Assembly (NCBI GenBank): GCA_027491315.1
Contig: JAIXWL010000005.1
Span: 1-64,000 of the forward strand
DNA: 64,000 bases
Direction of reading: 5' to 3'
Source: Cytophagaceae bacterium
Lineage (GTDB): Bacteria > Bacteroidota > Bacteroidia > Cytophagales > Spirosomataceae
The position numbers were made by a program, and so were the translations under genes. Each line of letters opens with the position of its first letter. Position 1 is the first letter of the stretch. Below, one piece after another: positions 1 to 6,001 of this stretch. The notes beneath the pieces are model-generated. The model saw nothing but the letters and a program-made list of their open reading frames with translations. It was not told the origin of the DNA and did no database searches.

Positions 1-36
1 AGCTTGGCAGAGGTTCTACCCCAGGCCTTAAAGTAA
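1..36 (+). CDS. possible 3' end of an upstream gene (partial)
   Basis: Reading from base 1 in frame 1 gives 11 codons (SLAEVLPQALK) and a TAA at 34-36. The stretch is less AT-rich than the DNA that follows, and the stop sits immediately before the conserved leader block at 37, as expected if a preceding gene ends here. It is too short to assign to a family. It could also be chance reading. Confidence 0.25.
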   Translation, partial: SLAEVLPQALK

Positions 37-156
37 ATTATCAACTTCTTGATTAAAGTAGGACTTCTTTCCCTACTATTCTCTTTTATTTTTCCAGCAG
101 CTTTACTCCATGTTTGCAAGCCTTGGTGTCACCCGAAAAACCAATAAAGAGTAGGG
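37..156 (+). promoter_or_regulatory. conserved 120-bp promoter/leader block, copy 1
   Basis: This block aligns without gaps to 3973-4092. By hand count the outer parts match at 36 of 39 positions (37-75) and 42 of 45 positions (112-156), while the middle 36 bp are poorly conserved. CATGTTTG at 109-116 resembles the Bacteroidota -7 box TAnnTTTG with one mismatch, which would put transcription start near 123 and the second conserved part in the 5' UTR. The left arm (tccctac, 70-76) can also pair with the right arm (gtaggga, 151-157), so a structured leader RNA is an alternative. The first codon of the small secreted gene follows 25 nt after the block. Confidence 0.6.
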
Positions 157-180
157 ATTGAAAAATTTATATCCATTCAA

Positions 181-429
181 ATGAACTTGACAAAAAATTA
201 CACAAAACTTTCAAAAGTATTGGCTGCTACAATTCTTATTGGGCTTACAGGCATATCAGCCAAATCCAATGGTACTAGTTTACATTTTACCAAATGTTGT
301 ACTGCCACCATAAAGCTTGAAAATAGGGAGAGTACAATATCTGTTACAAAATGTAGAACTACACTTATTGATGCTTGTGATGCTGCTTACAGAGAAGCAC
401 GAAAAGCCGCAATAGCTCTGGGGGAATAA
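181..429 (+). CDS. small secreted cysteine-containing protein (82 aa)
   Basis: An 82-residue protein with a clear Sec-type signal: basic start, hydrophobic run at about residues 12-24, and a likely cut after the ISA at about 27. The mature part of roughly 55 residues has four cysteines in a loosely repeated pattern (FTKCCTATIK, then VTKCRTTLID, then DAC) and an Ala/Arg-rich C-terminal helix. I recognise no named family. It resembles in layout the small exported proteins (NVEALA or DUF6520 type) that Bacteroidota encode beside propeller and MauE-like genes, but I see no NVEALA motif. It is first in a run with a GLPGLI protein and an outer-membrane barrel protein, separated from them by a hairpin at 445-483. 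The start ATG lies 25 nt downstream of the conserved leader block. Confidence 0.65.
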   Translation: MNLTKNYTKLSKVLAATILIGLTGISAKSNGTSLHFTKCCTATIKLENRESTISVTKCRTTLIDACDAAYREARKAAIALGE

Positions 430-444
430 TTTACGAAAACGATG

Positions 445-483
445 ATTATCAGGGTAATCCTTTCTGATGATTATCCTGATAAT
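445..483 (+). other. intercistronic hairpin after the small secreted gene
   Basis: A perfect 9-bp stem (attatcagg at 445-453 with cctgataat at 475-483) encloses a 21-nt loop. It lies between the stop of the 82-aa gene and the GLPGLI start. There is no immediate T-run, so it is more likely an mRNA stabiliser or weak attenuator than a full terminator. The sequence gatgattatc occurs twice (441-450, 466-475), allowing an alternative pairing. Its position parallels the stronger hairpin at 4535-4567 in the second module. Confidence 0.5.
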
Positions 484-513
484 GTTAATGAACAAATAAT
501 ATTTTAATTCTAA

Positions 514-1278
514 ATGAAAATGAGAACATTAGTCATAACTCTATTTTTCACCATTCTAATTGGAATAAAATGTCTAGCACAAAATTCAGAAATAAATATA
601 GTTTATCAACTATTCAAAAACGGTGATATTATCCATTTCGATGTAAAAATATTGGATGATTTTTCAACTTATAAAGTTCAAGAAACAAAAGAAAATACCC
701 CAAATGATTTTGTAATGAAAGTCACGACTCCAGGAAGTTACATTTTTGAAAAAATTAAAAAAGAAAATAAACTCTATTATTCTGAGCCAATCATGACAAA
801 ACGCTTTTATGTAGTTGATTCATTACATCCGATGAAATGGAAAATAAATAAGGAAATAAAATCAATTCTTGGCTATCCTTGTCAAAAGGCTCAAACACAT
901 TTCAGAGGTAGAGACTACATTGCCTATTTTACAAAAAAAATACCCGTAAATAATGGTCCATATAAGTTTGGGGGATTACCTGGATTAATTCTTGAAGTAT
1001 ATTCAACAGATGGAGAAATTAAATTTTTGACGAAAAGCATCAATTTTTCGAAAAACACAATTACCCATGTTCCCTCATATACAAAGTATTATGGTAAATA
1101 CATTTCTCACCAAGATTTTGTTTCAACATATATAACTACTTGGAAAAACATTATTGCCAAGCTCAAATCAAGGGCTGAAGAGCATGTTCCTGGAGATGAA
1201 GACTACATCAAAAGCCATGAAATTGAAATCAAATATCCCGCATTACAGTTGGGAAGGGGAATGAATTTAAACGAATAG
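514..1278 (+). CDS. GLPGLI family protein
   Basis: A 254-residue exported protein. Residues 1-22 form a signal peptide ending CLAQ. The family's namesake motif GGLPGLILEVYSTDGEI is present at about residue 154. GLPGLI proteins are Bacteroidota-specific, of unknown function, thought to be periplasmic or outer-membrane associated, and are often coded beside TonB-type receptors or CarboxypepD_reg barrel proteins, as here. The gene follows the small secreted cysteine protein by 84 nt and precedes the barrel gene by 31 nt, so the three are probably co-transcribed. The AT-rich base composition matches the rest of 1-8306 and differs from the rpoB region. Confidence 0.88.
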   Translation: MKMRTLVITLFFTILIGIKCLAQNSEINIVYQLFKNGDIIHFDVKILDDFSTYKVQETKENTPNDFVMKVTTPGSYIFEKIKKENKLYYSEPIMTKRFYVVDSLHPMKWKINKEIKSILGYPCQKAQTHFRGRDYIAYFTKKIPVNNGPYKFGGLPGLILEVYSTDGEIKFLTKSINFSKNTITHVPSYTKYYGKYISHQDFVSTYITTWKNIIAKLKSRAEEHVPGDEDYIKSHEIEIKYPALQLGRGMNLNE

Positions 1279-1309
1279 GTCATTATAATCGGATAATCAA
1301 AAGCCTAAA

Positions 1310-3895
1310 ATGACCCAAATGAAATATTACTCAAATTCCCTTTTTAATATATCCGTGTTAGTTCTTTTGGGTTTAACTTTTACTAGTCCTGCTCAAAATC
1401 CAAAAATTTCTGCCAAAATTTTGGATGCAAGGAATGGCAAAAAGATACCTCAGGGCATAGCTATCATTGAAGATTCGCTTGAAAACCATATCAATTTCGC
1501 CCAAATTGAGTCCGGATTTCTATCTATTGAAATCCCCAGAAATACGACTATTTGGTTAACAGTTAATTCTTTAGGCTATCAGGGCTACCGCCATCAATTT
1601 CATGCTCAAGAGGCTATCAATAACACCCTACAAATATTCCTTCAATCTGATACTACTTATTTACTAGAGGAAGTTTACGTAAAAGCAAAACCTATTTATC
1701 AAAATCAAGACACATTAACATACAAGGTTCAAGCACTCAAACTTCCCGGTGATCAAAAAATTGAAGATTTACTTAAGAGGTTGCCTGGAATTACGGTGGA
1801 TGAATATTCAGGCAAAATAAAATACAAAAACAAAAGAATACAGACGGTGCTATTAGATGGGGAAAACTTATTAGATCAAAATTATAGCCTAGCCACTAAA
1901 AACATTGCCATTGATGATATTGATGAAGTTCAAGCCATTGAACATTTTACCGAGAATTCAATCATTAATAGCTTGGGGAGCTCTGAGGAGGTCGCCATAA
2001 ATTTAAAATTTAAGAAAAAATTTACCTTTTCAAATTCCAGTAGTATGGATGCAGGAATCATGGAAAGCTCAGTCAATGCACTTCAAATTAAGAATAACAC
2101 ATTGATTAGTACCCCCAAAATCAAAAGTATCTTCAATGGCTCATTTAACAATATCGGAAATAATAACACTAGCATAGAATTTTCTAATATTAATTCTAAT
2201 AACCCCGCCTACTCTTTTCTACCTGAAAAATTAATTCCCTTTAGTTCATCCTTTTTAAATTCGGATTTACAAAAAACGAATCGAAATAATCAACTTCAAT
2301 TAGACTTCAATTCAATCTTTAAACTTCATAATAAGTTTAAAATTAAGGTAAGCAGCGCTAGGTTAAAAGATAAATATTCCATTATCCAAGAAAACGTTAG
2401 TTCGATTAACTTACCAAATCAATCCTTTAGCATATCTGATAATCGCCATGAAAAAACCTTATCGGATTATTGGTTAAATTCTATTTATTCCAAATATCAA
2501 GCTTCTACAAGTTTAATTATTGAGTGGAAATACCAATATACCGATGCATCACTTCTGAATTCAACGGAACAAGTAATTAATTCAGCTATAGACTTTAACT
2601 CAAATCAAAATTTTCAACAGAGGGACCAATTAGCTGATGTTATTATCACTTCCAAAATAGGCCAAAATTCTGCTCTCATATATACCTTTCAAAGCCTCAT
2701 TAATACCAATGATTATGATTTGAATTACTTATATAAGTTATCAAACCCAGTAGATAAATTTCAACTTATCAATCATCGGAACCATTTGACAAAAAACACA
2801 ATTCAGTTGATACACGTTTTTATTCCTAAAATTTTAATTGCTGAAACTAAATTAGATGTTAATCAACTTAAGCAGACTATACTCAATTTCAGACAATCCA
2901 ATTATTTCGAAAAATCCATTAATCTGTCTCAAACCTTAAAAGGTAAGCTTTCCAATCTGGAATATAATTTCTCCGTCAATCATGAAGAAAATAGAATAGA
3001 AAATAATGAGCACGTAAATAATTCCTCAAGGTTTAACTACTCATTTAAAACAAGTTTTCCGTTTTTAGGTCAATTTATAGAATATAGAAACTCAAAATCA
3101 AATAAATCAAGCTACCGTAATTACATTTTAACCGATAGTGTTTTTTTAAATAGTCGATTTATTCGGCTTGATTCAAATCTAACCAATATCCCAATTTTAC
3201 ATACTCAGTCCATTAGCTTAGGGAATAACATTCAACATAATCTATACTATAATTTCAGTTATAGTCATTCCAAGCTGAACGGAGATTATTACCAGTCACA
3301 AGAAATTTCTGATTTGAATATTATACAAAAAAACATTTGGCTAAATCTTGCAAATGAAATGACCAATACTAAGCTTGAAGTAAACTTTTTTGTCCAACCT
3401 CTTACCATTAATTTGAAAAGTATAGTTGAGGTCTCCGCCTATCGATTTCCTAATATCATTAACAATTCCCAACCAAGAATCAATGAATCTTCAACTTTTC
3501 ATCTTGGAATGGGGTTCTCCACTGGTTTTTTAAAAGGTTTTTCCATCCAAAATATTTTTCATTCCTATTATAATGTAATTGAGAACAATAGCTCTTTGTT
3601 TGAAAATTTTACTTACCGAAACCAATTCCAATTATTCTTTCGATTAAAAAAACTAGCCTATCGATTTGATTGGCAATCTTTGCAATACAGCACTAATGCA
3701 GATCCATTGCATTTTTTGGATTTTTCAATTCTCTACCGTCCAGAAAAATTACCTTGGTCAATCACGCTTAGAGGAAATAACTTATTGAACTATACTCAAA
3801 AAACATTCGTCACCTTGTCGGACTACGCCACTTCTTCATATAGTAATCCACTATTGGGCAGGTCGATTCTACTCTCGATAGCATACAGCCTATAA
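1310..3895 (+). CDS. outer-membrane beta-barrel protein with CarboxypepD_reg-like N-terminal domain
   Basis: An 861-residue protein with a signal peptide (cut near ...TFTSPAQ, about residue 29), a carboxypeptidase-regulatory-like Ig fold at about 32-110 (ending LEEVYVKAK), and a plug-like segment at about 120-235 (KIEDLLKRLPGITVDEYSG, LLDGENLL). The remainder is a long Asn/Ser-rich barrel region of alternating polar and aromatic residues ending in SIAYSL. This is the layout of the TonB-receptor-like, often siderophore-independent barrel proteins that accompany GLPGLI genes. No TonB box was identified with confidence. Starts at 1310 or 1319 are both possible. It is the last gene of module A; the next conserved leader block begins 77 bp after its stop. 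Confidence 0.8.
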   Translation: MTQMKYYSNSLFNISVLVLLGLTFTSPAQNPKISAKILDARNGKKIPQGIAIIEDSLENHINFAQIESGFLSIEIPRNTTIWLTVNSLGYQGYRHQFHAQEAINNTLQIFLQSDTTYLLEEVYVKAKPIYQNQDTLTYKVQALKLPGDQKIEDLLKRLPGITVDEYSGKIKYKNKRIQTVLLDGENLLDQNYSLATKNIAIDDIDEVQAIEHFTENSIINSLGSSEEVAINLKFKKKFTFSNSSSMDAGIMESSVNALQIKNNTLISTPKIKSIFNGSFNNIGNNNTSIEFSNINSNNPAYSFLPEKLIPFSSSFLNSDLQKTNRNNQLQLDFNSIFKLHNKFKIKVSSARLKDKYSIIQENVSSINLPNQSFSISDNRHEKTLSDYWLNSIYSKYQASTSLIIEWKYQYTDASLLNSTEQVINSAIDFNSNQNFQQRDQLADVIITSKIGQNSALIYTFQSLINTNDYDLNYLYKLSNPVDKFQLINHRNHLTKNTIQLIHVFIPKILIAETKLDVNQLKQTILNFRQSNYFEKSINLSQTLKGKLSNLEYNFSVNHEENRIENNEHVNNSSRFNYSFKTSFPFLGQFIEYRNSKSNKSSYRNYILTDSVFLNSRFIRLDSNLTNIPILHTQSISLGNNIQHNLYYNFSYSHSKLNGDYYQSQEISDLNIIQKNIWLNLANEMTNTKLEVNFFVQPLTINLKSIVEVSAYRFPNIINNSQPRINESSTFHLGMGFSTGFLKGFSIQNIFHSYYNVIENNSSLFENFTYRNQFQLFFRLKKLAYRFDWQSLQYSTNADPLHFLDFSILYRPEKLPWSITLRGNNLLNYTQKTFVTLSDYATSSYSNPLLGRSILLSIAYSL

Positions 3896-3972
3896 ACTAG
3901 AAAAAAAATAAAGCAGGCTTAAGACATAAAGCTTATTTCAAAGTCAAATCAAGCCTAATTCAATAGATCATA

Positions 3973-4092
3973 ATTATCAACTTCTTGGATAAAATAGGAC
4001 TTCTTTCCCTATAAAATACTTTTTGAGGTCCATTAGCTTTACATCAAGTTTGCAAGTCTTGGTGTCACCCGAAAAACCAGAAAAGAGTAGGG
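3973..4092 (+). promoter_or_regulatory. conserved 120-bp promoter/leader block, copy 2
   Basis: Ungapped counterpart of 37-156. Here the promoter reading is stronger: TTG at 4023-4025, a 19-nt spacer, and CAAGTTTG at 4045-4052 match the Bacteroidota -33/-7 arrangement with one mismatch in the -7 box. Predicted transcription start is near 4059. The long-range pairing seen in copy 1 is kept through a wobble change (ccctat at 4008-4013 against gtaggg at 4087-4092). The first peptide ATG is 23 nt beyond the block. The left conserved part (3973-4011) would lie upstream of the start, in operator position, if the promoter reading is right. Confidence 0.62.
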
Positions 4093-4114
4093 GAAAAATT
4101 ATTTTTTTAAAAAA

Positions 4115-4297
4115 ATGGAAATACATGAAAAAAAAATCGTTGCCATTCTTTCCCTAATGACCCTAACATTAGGTATGTCAATAACACTAAAAGGCCACGA
4201 AGAGACCGTTGCAACATGCAAAAAGGCAAATCAAACTTGTATGATAACGATTAGCCATGGAGAAGAAACTAAATACCCTGGATTATTAACAATTTAA
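4115..4297 (+). CDS. small secreted peptide with CKKANQxCM motif (60 aa)
   Basis: A 60-residue protein: lysine-containing start, hydrophobic stretch at about 8-24, then a mature segment containing ATCKKANQTCMITIS. The two cysteines have six residues between them and the same motif recurs in the next gene (4337-4528), showing that the two are paralogues. The pattern suggests an exported peptide with one disulfide. I recognise no named family. The 23-nt distance from the conserved leader block and the shared downstream genes place it as the first cistron of module B. Confidence 0.65.
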   Translation: MEIHEKKIVAILSLMTLTLGMSITLKGHEETVATCKKANQTCMITISHGEETKYPGLLTI

Positions 4298-4336
4298 ATT
4301 CTTCAAAAAATACCTAATCTTTTAAATCTTATAACA

Positions 4337-4528
4337 ATGAACAATTCTAAATTTCTAAAACTATCACTTCCAATTCTGAGTGTAATTATTCTAGGATGCA
4401 TATTTACAAATGATGTTCGAGGTAAAGAAACACCTAATGCTAGTTGCAAAAAAGCAAATCAAGTTTGCATGGATTTACCATTTCCATATCCTGACCCTAA
4501 TGGGATACTTGTTATTGTACTAGATTAA
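4337..4528 (+). CDS. small secreted peptide with CKKANQxCM motif, paralogue (63 aa)
   Basis: A 63-residue protein with a hydrophobic signal at about 8-24 and a mature part carrying ASCKKANQVCMDLPFPYPDP. It contains the same motif as the preceding gene, while the tail is different and proline-rich. A cysteine within the hydrophobic segment (ILGCIF) could be a lipoprotein site, but the preceding residues fit a lipobox only loosely. It ends 7 nt before a strong intrinsic-terminator-like hairpin, so the two peptide genes form a transcription unit that would be expressed more than the genes behind the hairpin. Confidence 0.65.
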   Translation: MNNSKFLKLSLPILSVIILGCIFTNDVRGKETPNASCKKANQVCMDLPFPYPDPNGILVIVLD

Positions 4529-4534
4529 ATAAAT

Positions 4535-4569
4535 AAGAATGCTAGTCTCAAATGAACTAGCATTCTTTT
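4535..4569 (+). terminator. intrinsic terminator or attenuator between peptide genes and helper genes
   Basis: A perfect 12-bp stem (aagaatgctagt at 4535-4546 with actagcattctt at 4556-4567), a 9-nt loop, and trailing Ts. It stands between the second peptide gene and the propeller-like gene, which has no evident promoter of its own in the 15 nt before its ATG. Partial read-through would give many peptide transcripts and few helper transcripts, the usual arrangement for operons of small exported products. Confidence 0.8.
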
Positions 4570-4584
4570 CCAAAATAAATCCCA

Positions 4585-5598
4585 ATGAAGTTTAAACGAA
4601 TTTTAGCCGCTATTGTATCTGTCATTGTAATTATATTAGGTTATAGTTTACATCATTATTTAAAAACTAAAAAAACAGACTTCCTGTCCAATGGAGGCTT
4701 CAATAGAAACTATTTGCCAATTCAATCTGAATTGAAATTAGTTGCACCATCATTAGAAACATTATACCGATTTAGCCATTCAAGCAATACTAACTTCGCT
4801 ATTGGATATTGCGACAAATCATTAGTTAAAATCACTTTTGAAAATGGTCTTTTAAAATTCACTCCAATTAACAATCTTCCTATATTCTCCAATTGTGAAT
4901 ACTTTGGCGATGACATAAACGAGAATATATACGTTCAAAATGTAAATAATGTAATTACTACAAGTGTAAAACTATTCCATGGGTTTGATAAACGGATAAT
5001 AAGTAAAAAAGAGCAACTTGAAAAAGGCATTGAACCGGTAATTTTCAGAAACAATGAAATAATATGTGCGAGATTTCCAAAAGGGAAATGGCAATTCCGA
5101 TTTCAAAATATCAGAAATCCAGTCGAAAATAATTTGAACTTTTTTAAGCTAATTGATCAAGGATCAATTAAACATTTCCCCTCTAACAACACATTTATTT
5201 ACGTTTCTTTATTCACAAATGAAATAATTGAATTTGATTCAACATTCAATCTAATTCGCCAAGCAAAAACAATTGATACTATTAAATTAAAACCCAAAGC
5301 TAAGGAGATCAACAATAGCTTGATATTTTCATCTCCTCCAAGAGTCACAAATTATGATTTCTTCATTTCGAAAAAACAGTTATTTGTTCGATCTATAGTC
5401 AAGTCAAACCAAGAATCAGATTTTAAGAAAAAAATAGTTTTTGATATTTATGATATCAATAAAAGATTCAAGTATATCGGCTCTTTTTTCCTTAAGCACG
5501 AGAATGAAGATTATCCAACAGACATGCATCTACTAAATAATAACAATTTACTACTTCTATATGAAAACAGAATCGAAGTATTTAACATCACGATATAG
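4585..5598 (+). CDS. membrane-anchored protein, probably a 6-bladed beta-propeller type
   Basis: A 337-residue protein with one N-terminal membrane anchor (about 5-24, AAIVSVIVIILGYSLHHYL) and a long extracytoplasmic region rich in short beta-strand-like repeats (FAIGYCDKSLVKITF; FIYVSLFTNEIIEFD; NNLLLLYENRIEVFNITI). The strand periodicity and length fit the 6-bladed propeller proteins (BF3164 / DUF5128-like) that sit beside small exported proteins and MauE genes in Bacteroidota. The assignment rests on layout rather than a diagnostic motif. It overlaps the next gene by 38 nt, indicating translational coupling. Confidence 0.6.
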   Translation: MKFKRILAAIVSVIVIILGYSLHHYLKTKKTDFLSNGGFNRNYLPIQSELKLVAPSLETLYRFSHSSNTNFAIGYCDKSLVKITFENGLLKFTPINNLPIFSNCEYFGDDINENIYVQNVNNVITTSVKLFHGFDKRIISKKEQLEKGIEPVIFRNNEIICARFPKGKWQFRFQNIRNPVENNLNFFKLIDQGSIKHFPSNNTFIYVSLFTNEIIEFDSTFNLIRQAKTIDTIKLKPKAKEINNSLIFSSPPRVTNYDFFISKKQLFVRSIVKSNQESDFKKKIVFDIYDINKRFKYIGSFFLKHENEDYPTDMHLLNNNNLLLLYENRIEVFNITI

Positions 5599-6001
5599 CT
5601 CTATATTCCAGACAATTACCATTTTTTTTGATTTTTCAATTTACTTCTATTCAGGAGTAGATAAACTTGTTCATTTTGATCAGTTTATTATAAATTTTGG
5701 AAGGTCTCCTTTTGCACCAACCAAGTTCTTATCTGAAACTGGAGCCATTGTTGTCATAATTGAAATAGGATTATCAATGTTGCTGTTTATAAAAAGAGCT
5801 CGAAAAATAACTTTATTTTTTTTAGCCGGCTTATCGTTGATATTCACCATCTACATCTTACTTATGATAACTTACTCTCCTTCCCTTCCCTGCTCATGTG
5901 GAGGAATTGTGAGTTTTCTAAATTGGAACGAACACCTAGTACTAACAATATACCTAACCGCTAGTTCATTTTATGCAGCAATTATCCACGAAAACAATTA
6001 A
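5561..6001 (+). CDS. MauE/DoxX-like redox-associated membrane protein
   Basis: A 146-residue integral membrane protein with about four hydrophobic segments (approx. 15-32, 60-75, 80-103, 122-140). The first is followed by YSGVDKLVHFDQF and the third loop carries SLPCSCGGIVSFLNWNEHL, the Cys-x-Cys-Gly-Gly site typical of MauE/DoxX-family proteins. MauE is needed for cysteine-rich MauA maturation in methylamine utilisers, and homologues are thought to move electrons to or from periplasmic thiols. Its coupling with two cysteine-peptide genes suggests it handles their disulfides; that link is inference. It overlaps the preceding gene by 38 nt and the next by 29 nt. Confidence 0.8.
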   Translation: MKTESKYLTSRYSSIFQTITIFFDFSIYFYSGVDKLVHFDQFIINFGRSPFAPTKFLSETGAIVVIIEIGLSMLLFIKRARKITLFFLAGLSLIFTIYILLMITYSPSLPCSCGGIVSFLNWNEHLVLTIYLTASSFYAAIIHENN

